A stretch of 64,000 bases of DNA. Origin: Glycine soja. Its lineage: Eukaryota > Streptophyta > Magnoliopsida > Fabales > Fabaceae. Within the stretch, counting starts at the first letter, position 1. Each line of letters opens with the position of its first letter. This document shows positions 1 through 11,096 of this stretch, one piece after another. The notes beneath the pieces were generated by a model. It had not been told where the DNA came from and made no database searches. It saw nothing but the letters and a program-made list of their open reading frames with translations. The position numbers were made by a program, and so were the translations under genes. The stretch is taken from the NCBI RefSeq assembly GCF_004193775.1, contig NC_041005.1, positions 7,442,501 through 7,506,500 on the forward strand, read 5' to 3'.

Positions 1-2696
1 GCTTTCTAATAGGACTTTTTCATCGTGTTTCTAAAAAAATATATACAAGAAAAATGAGAGAAAAAAAATGAGGATAATACGTCAAAAGTTTAAAATATTT
101 TTTTATAGAAAAATGTATTAAAGAATTAAAATCATAGAATAATGAGATTCAAAATTACAATAGTGAAAAATACGAAAATTGGTAACATGGCAGAGACCAG
201 GTAAAGCACATGACCTAGTCAAGAGTGGAGCGTGGGTGCTAATGTGTGGAGCGTGAGTCGTCGTGTGATCACGTTCTTTTCTTCTGCTTTGCTCGGTCAG
301 TGAAGTTCTTTAACCATTACTCCGAATCCCTCTTCACTTTCCAATAAAAGTCTGTTAAATCTGGTGACCTAACCTATTACCCAAAGCACTGCCAAAATAA
401 CAATGTCTGTGTAAGTTCTCATTATTCAGACACTGTCAGTGGTACCCTCTCTCTACCCCATTAATAAATACTAACAATGGTTTATTTTTCTATTTTTCCA
501 CACCATCAATCCTTTTTAGCTTTTGGTGTTATTATGACAAATGTTAATATTGTAGTATTTTTCATGTTTTCTTATAATATAAAAATATTTTATTACCGAA
601 CTCAATAGAATATAATCATCTATGACTCTGATACTAATTTTATTTTAAATCTTGACGATTTGTTAATTGTCTATGATAGAATAATACTCTATTGTTTAAA
701 TTCATTCGCTGGCGCTCGTGCAACAAGAGAATCCCATTTTTGAAATCCATGAATATAATTTGCGTAATTATTAATCCCATGACTCATATGATTATGTGCC
801 TAATTTCTCACTTTGTATATAATTACCTCCCTTAAAGCACGCCGGAACTGAATTTCAGCCTGCACGCAGCAGCAGCAACATCACTGCGTTACAGCTATCA
901 TCCACATTACTCAATCTAACACCTTTTATTATTAACCCGGAATTAAAATTGATCGGCACTTTAGCTTGGTCTAATTCTTCCACAGCACCTCTTGGGTAAC
1001 GATGTTCTATTCTAGCTAATTTTTTTTGTATTATACAAAATTTTAAAATGAATTTGATTTTAAATTATCATTTATGGGTAACAATGTTCTATTATCAAAA
1101 TCTTTACCGTCACAATTGTAATACATGAAAATTAAATTCTTTAAATTTAGATAAAAAATATTTTTACATTATAAACTAGAATAAAAAAGATAGAGAGACT
1201 TTCACTCTTCTTACTTAGACATTTTAAATATTTATTCTTTAAAGTATGCATTTCATGTATTATTCCTACATTGTTTGGAAAAATATTTTATTCCTAAGGT
1301 TATCTTTGATTAGAGATTTCAATTAACTTTTGATTATTTTTACTAGTTGAAAAATTTGTTTTCAATTAACAAGATTATTTTAGTAACTTATAATTTTTTT
1401 TTATCCTCAATACATTTATTTTATTTATTTATTATTATTTTTAAATAAATCATGATTTTATTAATTTTATGTCATTTTATATTTTTTAATTACTTTATAA
1501 GCTAATTTTATCAAAAACTTATAATTTAATAAGCTAACTTTCTAACTAATTTTATCCATCATAACCTTACTATGAAATTCGTCTCAACTATCTCCAATTA
1601 TTTTTATTTATCTATTTAATATTCTTAACTGTCTTCAGTATTTTCTTCAATTGACCTTTATCTATATCTAAATTGAATTTAAATAATTTTTAAGTGAAAT
1701 TGTTAATAATAAAACTCATAATTTAAATTACTTATTATGAATTTAAAATATAATTTATATATTTAAAACAGCTTAAATAAAATATCCACTTCCCCATCTC
1801 ATTACTTATCTTATAAATGATGCAAACTTCTTAAATTTTTTATTAATTATACAAATTGTTGAAATGAACTTTTTAACAAAAATTAGATTTATTAAAAAAT
1901 TGAAACATTTAATATTTTTCTTTACATACAATAATAATAAACAAAGACAATGCTGCAAATAAACATCTTAATTTTTAAAAATATTACCAAAAATACATAA
2001 AAACCATAGAAGGCAGAGTACAATTTAAAAGGAAGAAATATACTCCATTTAAAAGGTGTAATTATGAACTTATTTTATAGATTGATTAAACAATCAGTTT
2101 AATTTTATTAAATATCCATTTACTTTATAGAGTTAGGCGTTCTCTTTTCAACTATAATTGATTACAGAACATTTATGACTTTCATTAAAACACTTGAATT
2201 CTAAACAACTTGGCAAAGAATAAAATATCGACTTAACTTGGTACTACTACAGAAATACTAATGGGTTGTCAGTTTTTAATACACAAAGCAATATGTTCAC
2301 TGAATTTAAAAATAAAAAAAGCAATATGTTCAGAGACTACCATTTACAAGTTTAAATAACCCAAAACAATGAAAGATACAGAAAAAAAAAAAAAAAAAAA
2401 AAAACATGAACACGAATGTGCAGCAGTGGAGTTCTGCTATCAAAAATATTTAAAGCAAAAAAAGCTTTTTCTTGATTTCCCATAACTGATGAAAAAAAAG
2501 AGAGAGAAAAATCAATGAAAAAGCCACACGTGAATACACAACGCCCACTCTAATACTCTCCTTCCTCTGTACAGCCTGTAAATTGTTTGTTAGTTAGTAA
2601 AATGCCTCTCACTCAAAATGAACAACCCCACTAAAAAAAAAATTTAAAACAAACGACAGGGGGCAAAACACGAAACGACAAAGAAAACCAGCGGAA
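1..2696. other. AT-rich intergenic DNA, no gene seen
   Basis: No open frame with recognisable protein similarity was found. The stretch is AT-rich throughout. Bases around 200-450 are less AT-rich than the rest and could be flanking or promoter DNA of a gene outside the window, but no motif proves that. A poly-A run lies near 2381-2403. The last 150 bases are the 3' flank of the DUF1005 gene. Confidence 0.6.
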
Positions 2697-4406
2697 TCAG
2701 CCAAGCAAATCCAGCTGCTGGCACAGCTCCTTCCTCAGCCGTTGAGAGAAAAGCCTGCACGCATCCACGCTCAGATCAACGGCAGCCGCTAAAGCCACAA
2801 ACGCCGCCGCATCCTCCGTGCAATTCACGTGCGGCACGCTCACCTCCACAGTAGGCTTGCTGCACCTCCCCTCACCCTCCACGCTCGCCGACATCACAAA
2901 ACCTCTATACATACAATAAGGCCAGAGACCGTATCCATAATCTCCACTACTCCTCGGGCTGCACGCCGGTGAAGTCGCGCTCCCCGGCGTCGCACGGCCA
3001 TTAGATCCACCATTTCCGCTACCGTTAACGGCGTTGCGGCAACTCAAATCGATGACGAACTTCCCTCCTTTGTTGGAGCTCAGCGTGGATTCCGCAAGCA
3101 CTATACCGGCGGCGCTCATGCCGCCGTTGGTGTCCGGTATGAGCTCGAAGCGGTAGCCGAGGCCGTCGGAGCCGCCGCGCTCGCGCCACGCCTCGAGCCT
3201 CCCCCATGGCTTCCACGTGCCGTCGCTCGGGCGAAGAATTAGCCACGAACCAGGGTTGGAGCAACTCACCCGGTCCGAACCGGGCGAAGCGACGAAAGGC
3301 GTGACCATAGAAGCTGCGGCCACCGGTGAACCGGAAAGATCGTGAACCGTTATGGACCATCCCTTGCGTTCCTTCCCCGGTCGCTCGCGCTCGCTTCCGA
3401 ACGAACTCAACCAACTTCTAGAACCTCCCGGTTCCGACTGTAACGACCTGAACGAAACAGAATAACCACATCGTTAACACGCGAAACACACCACGCTAAC
3501 ATAGCAGAAACGGTTATACCCTTGGAAATCCAAATCCCTCAAATTGACTCCTAATTTCCTAAACTGAACCACTCCTAAAACCAATTAACCAACCAAATTC
3601 TGTTTAATTCAGAAGCAATCACATTCAAACTTCTATTAAAGTGATAATATATTCAATTCAACTTTGGATTTTCAATTTTCCTTGTCTATAAAGAGTAAAG
3701 CACCTAATAGTAGCAACTAGTGTAATTCAAATAGAATCTAATTCTAGGTTAAAATAATGGTGTGAGAGGTGAAGAGAGCTAACCTGGAACGGTGATTTCG
3801 GTCGCCGTTGTTTCTGAAACTGAACTTGCAGGTGAAGACAGGTTGTGAAATGTTGCCTTGGATCTGGAAAACCTGAGGACTGCATTCAGGTTCGCCGTCG
3901 AACTGGAAGACGAATCTAGGATCGGGTTCGGCTTTAACATTCAAATGGAACTGAGCGGAAGAGCCTTTGGCGTCTTTTCCTATCCTAATCCATCCATTGT
4001 GGAACACTGTGGTTTTGGCTACCGTTCCGGTGAGATCCAAGGGAACGGAAACTCTGCCGAGGAGTCTCCCGGAGCTGACGCCGCAGGTGGAGCCGCGACG
4101 GCCGGTGTAGATAGAGATTTTGAGGCAGAGCTTGGCGGAGAAGATGGATTTGCCGGCGAGCTTGTCGAGATCGGACTTGCTGAGGTGGAAAGTAGCAGCG
4201 ATAGGATGGACCAGGGAGTCAGGGAAGAGGGAATCCGGAGGAATGAAGGGAACGACGGCGGATTGAAGAGGAAAATTCTTGAGCTGGATTTTGCAGAAAC
4301 AGGGAGAAGAAGAAGGATGAACAACGGAGCGCGCGGGTTTGGAAGCGACGGGAATTTTGAGGGCGAGGTTGCGAACGGTGAGTCTGGAGAAAGGGCAAGG
4401 ATCCAT
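2697..4406 (-). CDS. DUF1005 family protein, 2 exons, 457 aa
   Basis: Exon 1 is 4406-3784 and exon 2 is 3447-2697, with a 336-base GT..AG intron splitting an Arg codon (AG|G). Joined, they give 457 residues, which is about the usual length of this plant-specific family. The start MDPCPFSRLTVRNLALKIP, the phosphate-loop-free N-terminal half with GWIRIGKDAKG, and the second-half blocks GWSITVHDLSG and GYRFELIPDTNGG are typical of DUF1005 proteins. The tail is rich in Gly and Ser around residues 345-375, then ends in a conserved Cys-rich block and LCQQLDLLG. The biochemical role of the family is unknown; some members are loosely called formin-like, without catalytic evidence. No signal peptide or membrane segment is visible. 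The ATG at 4404-4406 is the first in frame and starts at the conserved N-terminus. The exons are clearly GC-richer than their flanks, as expected for a live plant gene. Confidence 0.9.
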
Positions 4407-7400
4407 GGCGGGAGGGAAAGAAGGTAATGCTAATGGAAGTTGGAAGGAACAAGTGTAAGTGTGTTAGTTGGTTGAAGAACATAAAGGGTGGGATACAGCT
4501 GGGTACAGTTGGCTCTCTTCTTGGCTGGGCTCCACTCATACAATACCTTCTCTTACCGGTTACACTGCCCGTTGGATTTTTCGATTTTCCTCTTTTTCTT
4601 TTTATCCATTTTTTAATCATTCTAAATTCCCCAATTGCCCTTCGTTGCTCTTGTTGCCTACTGCCACAACACACGTGGAGTTTATGGCTGCAACAGTGCA
4701 CGTTATTAAAGAATCCAATATCCCCAAACCTCCTTCTTTCCATTTTTCTCTTCAGTCATCAAAGTATTAGCTTTTATAATTTTCCATTCAAAAAATTACA
4801 CGGTTCAGTGTAACTTTTTAATAATATTAATATAATATATTTCTAATATACTTAATAATACGCTTTTTGAATTTTTGTTCCTTTAAGTTTGTTTTTGAAT
4901 TTTTAAGTTTTTATCTTTTTTTTTCTTTCCTATAATTTCATAAATATGTCAATGCTATGTGTCAATTCATGTCACATCATTAATACAACATTAATAATAA
5001 TGTTATGTTATTAGTGTCATGTCAAGGAACTAAAAATAAGAAAAATTAATCTTAAATATGATACATAAATTTAACTAAAATAATATAAATTATTTTTTTA
5101 ATGTAATATAAAATTAATAATCACATATTTTTTTATACCTTTTTTTTCATTACTTAACATTATAAAGTCCCTTACACATTAAATAAAAATCCTAGATTCT
5201 CTCATTCACCATATACATTAGTATTTTTCTCTCAAACATTGTATATCTTAGAAGACAAGAAATAAAAACACATTTTAAGTACTCTCATGCATGAGTCTGC
5301 ATACATAAATTGTCAATTCATCACTTTTTTAATTCCTCATTCAATGCTCATCCACATTCACTTTTTTTACACTCTTTTTTGTTTTCTTTTGTCATCATTT
5401 ACAATAAATAAAGATAAAAATAAGTTGCTGAGCCACCTATGAATCAAAATTAATTCAAACCAATACAATCACTTTGGATTGGATTTTTGAATGTTTAAAC
5501 TCAACTTAATCTATTCAAACTTACTTATGTGTGGGTTTAGTCATGGATTTCAATTTTTATACTCATCCCGACCCATTAACCCATTGATTATTATTGTTGT
5601 TACATATATATTCTTTAAATAAAACTTATCTAGAGTTATTGCTCAGTGAAGCAGGGACAATTGTGTCCACTATTGAAAGAGTAGGGACCTTAATAATATA
5701 TTTTGGTAGAATATGAAGAATTATGGAAGAGGCAAATGTGATAGCCAGGGGCAACCATAAAGAGCCAGAGTCATAAAGAAAGTGTTGTGATTTTGTAGTT
5801 CCTTCTTGGCCTTAAGAGAGCGTGAAAAGTGGACTTATCAACACTGCACAGTTAAACATCTATATTTTCTTATTGTGCATGATCAACAAGTACAGAATCT
5901 CTTGTCATGGTGATATGAGATTTGCAACCCGACACACTAATTCATAAAGTGATGTCGCAGGTAGGATAGTTTGAACCATTTAATTTCTCAACAGGAGAAA
6001 TAATGTTGAAATTACACTCTTTAATACATTATTTTTTATTGGTTAAAATTGAATGAATCTCACATATTATTTAATGATATTTTTTCTTAATTTTATAATT
6101 TTTAACATATTTTAATCATTTGTATAAAGAAATGTGTTAAAAAATATGTTATCATCACTTTTTTTTCCCAATGAATTTAAAACATTGAAACGTTATTTTT
6201 GTCATATAAAATATATTAACTAATATATGTGGTCTAATGTTTACTAATTACTTACTTTCCAAGAGGCAAAGTAGCATGGCAATTGACAAGAGTAAAAGAA
6301 AGGTCTACATGCATGTTAATTTTTGCTCAAAGAAATAACTCATAGATCTGATTTTGAATATGAGATTTAGTGTATACGTGGATGTTGATAAAATTGATTT
6401 TAATTAAAAAATGTTTTGATAAAAATGTTTTATGAAGTAAAATTCATTACAAATTTTTTAGATTTATCGTAGAATCTATTCAAAAAAATTTAACTCATAA
6501 TTAATTTTGGATTTAGAATTAATTATGAATTTTTTTTAATATGAATTTAAATATGTAAAAATATATGAAAAATCAATTCTGAACCCTAAACCCGATATCA
6601 AACAGACACTAATCAGTAACAAAGGACGTCTTCGTGTTTCTGTGGCCATGTTCCGTAATTAAGTGGGTTTTGTTTGTTTGCGCCCCTTTTAAACATTAAT
6701 GATAACAGCTAATGAATTAACGGACAAGGTAAATTAATGTTTGTTTAACTATCTAGACACGAATTAAAGAACGGAAAGCGTATGAATGATGACACGATAC
6801 CAACTACTAAGTTTGTTTTCTAGTAAGTGTTAGGGATTACAAGTTTAAAAAATCACTACAATCCTCTCCTTCGAGGATACAAAGCGGCCATTCGGCAAAC
6901 TACCTTCAAAATCATCTCCTAAATGACCAGAAAGGCAGACTTATATTTTTATTTATTGCAATGGTATTAGTCAACACTCAACACATATAAAGTTATCGAA
7001 TAGACACCATACTTGAGATATTTTAATGGTTTGCTAGGATTCTTTTTCCTTACTTTGTTTCTCTGTTAACTAACTTGAAATTCAGAAAAAGGAAATGATG
7101 TCATTACTTCTAAAACACCTTTTTTTCTTGTGCATGTAAGTTTTCATCATAAACAATTTTATTTGGCAAAATGTTTTTCTTTTTCCCCAGCAGATGGAGG
7201 AAATGATTTAGATCAATTTGGTCTCGGCTAACGAAAGTGAAGGTTTGAAGCAAGGAGAGAATTAGCACCTCACCAAAAAAGAGACTTGTATAAGAGTAAT
7301 TATATATCAGCATCTCAATATCACAAATATTTTAATATTGGTGGTGATTTTTTATTGATTGATTGTGCAATTTTTTTTTACGCTAATAATGTATATCAAT

Positions 7401-7875
7401 TGGAATGGTTGTTGGCATCATAATTAATTCTCCATCATATACTTATGAAAAAAGAAATCTCTAGCACACGCGTGTTTTATTGTTCCAAAAGAAATAAAAG
7501 TAATGCTTCTTTCTTTTTTTGTTTTAATTTTAATCTATCATCGCCAACACAAAGTATTATTTTAGGTTAGTATCGAATCAAACTGTGTTCGCAGCCTCGT
7601 GTAATTTATTAAAAGGAAAAGCCCAAAAAGAGTAACAGTAGCCCAGAAAGAGAAAGCAAAATGATTTGGGCCTGGTAGTGAAGGGTTAGGAACTGCTAGG
7701 GCCACCTAGTATTTTTGCTGGTGCATACAGCATAATGTGTGAAATATCGGTTTTACCCTTTTGTAAGCACAATACGTATGAGACTTATTGACAATCTATA
7801 GGCTCAATATGAATTACTAATCCGTAAGAATTTTTTTTCCCAAAAATATAATTTTGGAATTAATTTAAAATTAAT
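4407..7875. other. Intergenic region upstream of the DUF1005 gene
   Basis: About the first 350 bases are the leader and promoter side of the DUF1005 gene; I saw no convincing TATA box there. The remainder is AT-rich with no recognisable coding similarity. It contains one MITE-like inverted-repeat element, listed separately at 5993-6159. Confidence 0.6.
5993..6159. mobile_element. MITE-like element, same family as 62590-62793
   Basis: The left end begins GAGAAATAATGTTGAAATTACACTC. That resembles both ends of the element at 62590-62793, and the internal ATTGGTTAAAATT block is also shared. The right end, read on the other strand, starts AGTGATGATAACATA and then runs into a TTAACACATTT block, so the ends are degenerate inverted repeats. 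No coding capacity. No clean target duplication was found. Confidence 0.5.
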
Positions 7876-7946
7876 GGTCCAAGCAGAAATCAAACTTATA
7901 CCTTTCATTATTAGCATAACACTCTAACCAATTGAGTTAATAGACC
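7876..7946 (-). pseudogene. Degenerate tRNA-Ile(AAT)-like sequence (tRNA relic or SINE head)
   Basis: On the minus strand the 71 bases have the layout of a plant tRNA-Ile. There is a 5' GGTCTATTAACTCAATTGG with an A-box-like TGGTTAGAG, an anticodon loop CTAATAA containing AAT, a B-box-like block reading GTTTGATTTC, and a 3' CTTGGACC. The acceptor stem pairs only in part (GGTC with GACC), and D-arm and T-arm positions are mutated (AACTCAATT in place of the usual AGCTCAGTT). It is therefore probably not a working tRNA. A tRNA-derived SINE relic is the alternative. Confidence 0.55.
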
Positions 7947-8117
7947 AATTATATTATAAATAATTAATATTGCTATATATATAATATTAAATTTTTTAAT
8001 ATATATTTAATACACATGTAAATTTACATAATTAATTTTTATCTAATAATTAATTTATTTACATGTATAAATTGTAAATAAAAATCATAGATTTAATAAA
8101 AATTTACATATATAAAA

Positions 8118-8325
8118 AAATATCAAATTTATTTAATTATCAATTGATGTAATAAACATCAAAATACATCATTCAATTAAATATCATATTTGTTTAATTT
8201 TCAGTCATTGTAATAAACATCCAAATACATCATTTAATTAAATATCTAACTTATTTAATTATTAATTACCGTAATAGACATCTAAATATAACATCCAGTT
8301 AAATATCAAATTTGTTTAATTATCA
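8118..8325. repeat. 61-bp tandem repeat, about 3.5 copies
   Basis: The phrase AAATATCAAATTTATTTAATT recurs with changes, its ATATC core starting at 8120, 8181, 8242 and 8303, an exact 61-base spacing. Between cores each unit carries a variant of TAATAAACATCAAAATACATC. The array lies just beyond the tRNA-like relic and is non-coding. Confidence 0.8.
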
Positions 8326-9997
8326 AAAAATTTAAATAAAATAATATATAAAAAATTATAATTTAAAATAAAATTCAAAACATTCACATTGACAATCCGT
8401 ATGGTTTATATAGATTATCAATCCATATGTTTTGAATTTTTTTAATATACATTTCTTCTTTTCTGGCAACGAAAAACCACCGAACTTAATCGTATATTTA
8501 TAAACAACGCATGTACACCACCGATGATAACAAAGATTCACAAAAGAACGCCAATGAAAACAAGTTATATTAAAAGGAGTGTGGTTTTATGGAAAAAAAA
8601 AGAGTACTGCAAAAATAAAATAAAAAATTAATATGCTATTTGTAACTAAAAATAACAAAAGACATTTTCAATATTTTGAAAAAGTGTTGGATGCCGAAGG
8701 AAGATGTGGTGGGTTTCAAGCATGTTGATGGCGCCAATGGGAATTGGATTGAGGATAGTGTGTTCGTCGACGGCGCATCACATGAAGACGCAGGCATGGG
8801 ATAGAAACCGCAAAGCCACTGTCTAGTCACTCACTCGGTACTCTGTCTTTCATTTTTTCTTGTTTGTTTGCTTGCTACTCTTCTTCTGTCATTCCGGTTT
8901 GTATTTCATCTTAAATCAAACCTTCTTCATCATTTGTTCTTTATTAATTAGCATGCGTTAGCCAATCAAATTATTATTTCGCAAACTAATTGCTTGTGTG
9001 AGAATTGGATTAAAATACATCAATTTTTAGATTCCGACGACGGACGCACTTTAGAAACATTTTGCAACTTTCTTTACCTCTATTTTGTGCGTGAATAAAT
9101 ACAAGAGAGATAATAATAATAATAATAGAAAGAAAGATAAAAGAAACGGATAACTATTAATGAGATGTTTGAAATAGATGAGTTTCCACTTTCCATGTGG
9201 GTTACCTCAAAATATTATGATATTATAATTGCAAATGAAGAAGATATTATGATGATTAAAATAAATAATCATCTTCATTACCTGATACAATATATTAAAA
9301 CATTATTTTTATATTATAGATTCTAGTTTTAAATTTATACTAGCTTTACATTACCTGCCCTGATTTATTACCATTGGGACTTTGGCAAAGAAATTGTGAA
9401 CATATTTTATTGAAAATCCTACAAACTTACATAAGCAACTGCGGAAACCTTCAAACTATGGTCTGAGATTCCAGTTTAGAAAGGAAAATACACTTATAAA
9501 TCATATTATCCTCTAAAGTATACCCCATATTTCAGCAAAGCAAATTCTTTTGTCAGTCTAAATTATACAAGTATTATTTACAAGAGACTATTTTCCTCAT
9601 TATATATATATATATACACGATATGATTTTCCTTTTCTCTTTTGTTATACATAGCTTCTTTTTTTTTTCAAAGTAAGTCATACTCGAATATATTTCAAAT
9701 CAAATATATCATTAAAAAAAGTAAACAAATCAAGTACTAATGTATTTTCAATACAAACATGTATGTTATGTAACTAAATCCCTAATTGTGTTCTAGTTCT
9801 AACAAAAAATTGTACATTGGGGAATACTAAATTTGATGGAATTAAACATTGAATCATACGTATGTCACATCACATGTGTGTTGTTCACATATCAACAAAA
9901 ACAAAAAACAAACTAGTAGCAACAGCATATCCTTGAAGCCAATATGTAATAGAAAGCTATAGAAAAGTTAGGTTGAAAGAGAAGGTAAGGCAACTAG
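8326..9997. other. Intergenic region downstream of the exonuclease-KH gene
   Basis: AT-rich DNA with no recognised gene. An ATG-started frame of 37 codons at 8691-8804 (plus strand) has better base composition than its surroundings but matches nothing I recognise. The final few hundred bases are the 3' flank of the gene on the minus strand. Confidence 0.5.
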
Positions 9998-10981
9998 CTA
10001 ACTGATTTCGGAATGTTCCCAGACACCACGTACCATAGCCATGGCTTTCTTGGCCTCCTTCTCTGTTCCGATGATGAAGGCCTTGTCATCCGGTGGCCTT
10101 TCAACAATGTGGATTTCTGCATCGCTGGCCTTCCTAAGATTCCTAATTGTTATCCCTCCGTCCCCAATAACTTCTCTCGCCCACCCTCCCGCCGGAATAT
10201 CCAACACCCAAATCCTTTCTTCCTCCGGTCCCTTTCCGTTCTCATCTTTCAGCGCTTCCGGAGCCAGAGGTGGCCAATTCTCAGCGTTCCCGCAGAAACA
10301 CCGGCAATACAATCCACCACGAACCGCAAGATACCATAAAGATTTCTCACTCAGCTTCTCCATCATCTTGTGGTAAATGTGTATAAGATAACGAACATCA
10401 GCAGCAGCAGCATTCAACTTATACTCGGTCAACGGTCTCTCTCTCCAAAACTCGGTGTTCCTTTTCAGGATTAAGCGAACCTCTTCCTTCTCCGGATACG
10501 CTACGCCGCAGTAACGCGGATCTGCGAGAAGGTCGACGAAGGAGATGTAGTCGTTTACCTTCTTTCCTTGCTCTTGCGACTCTATGAGCGAGTACGCGAT
10601 CTGCGTGTCCACCACGTTGTTTAGCCTGATGCCGAACTGGAAGTACAAGGCCTCGCTGTCGCGTTTGCAGTCGTGGATCACCTTTGTCACGTGTTCGGAC
10701 TCCAGCGCCGCCTTGCAAGCTTTCATTACGAGATTCTCTTCGCCTTCGATGGTGTCCACGATGTATATGGCGTCGTCGAACGCCAGCTGCATCACGCAGA
10801 GAGTGCCATCGCGGCCCAGTTTCACGCCCTCGTTGTCGAAACCGATCACCAGCTTCGACGACGGGGAGGGTGCAAGAAATGCAGCGGGGAGTTCAGACGC
10901 CTTCGTCACGATGCGTACTTCAGCACGATGTGATGGATGAAGATTAGGAAGAGAGGAGGAAGAAGAAGAAGAAGAAGCCAT
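9998..10981 (-). CDS. 3'-5' exonuclease domain plus KH domain protein, single exon, 327 aa
   Basis: Residues about 20-210 form a DEDD-type 3'-5' exonuclease fold like that of Werner/Egalitarian/EXD1 proteins. Exo I is FDNEG (Asp49, Glu51), exo II lies in HDCKRDSEAL (Asp104 or Asp108) with NVVDTQIAY (Asp125), and exo III is AAAADVRYL (Asp195). Residues about 258-322 form a KH RNA-binding domain with the loop VIGDGGITIRNL. The same two-domain layout occurs in Arabidopsis At2g25910. An RNA-processing or RNA-binding role is likely but not shown. The tyrosine expected four residues before the last catalytic Asp in DEDDy enzymes is Ala191, so nuclease activity is uncertain. The N-terminus is a poly-Ser run. 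The start ATG (10979-10981) is in good context with the domain close behind. The gene is intronless, and a TA-rich stretch about 100 bases upstream may supply the TATA element. Confidence 0.92.
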   Translation of the reverse strand: MASSSSSSSSLPNLHPSHRAEVRIVTKASELPAAFLAPSPSSKLVIGFDNEGVKLGRDGTLCVMQLAFDDAIYIVDTIEGEENLVMKACKAALESEHVTKVIHDCKRDSEALYFQFGIRLNNVVDTQIAYSLIESQEQGKKVNDYISFVDLLADPRYCGVAYPEKEEVRLILKRNTEFWRERPLTEYKLNAAAADVRYLIHIYHKMMEKLSEKSLWYLAVRGGLYCRCFCGNAENWPPLAPEALKDENGKGPEEERIWVLDIPAGGWAREVIGDGGITIRNLRKASDAEIHIVERPPDDKAFIIGTEKEAKKAMAMVRGVWEHSEIS

Positions 10982-11078
10982 GTTTGTGAATTCTTATCGA
11001 TTCAGAGTGAAAGTGTAACTAACTGACTAACAGAATTAGTTGGTTAGTTATACAATTTAAGTACTGACACAACTAACT

Positions 11079-11096
11079 ATATATATATATATATAC
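11079..11096 (-). promoter_or_regulatory. TATATA tract upstream of the exonuclease-KH gene
   Basis: An uninterrupted TA run lies about 100 bases before the ATG at 10981. Position and composition suit a plant TATA element, giving a leader of roughly 70 bases. It could equally be a simple microsatellite. Confidence 0.4.

Noticed and set aside
3025..3414. 129-codon frame overlapping the DUF1005 gene
   Set aside because: Alternate-frame shadow of exon 2 in GC-rich coding DNA.
8691..8804. 37-codon plus-strand frame MPKEDVVGFKHVDGANGN...
   Set aside because: Better composition than its surroundings but no known family, no neighbouring exons and very short. Left as unproven.
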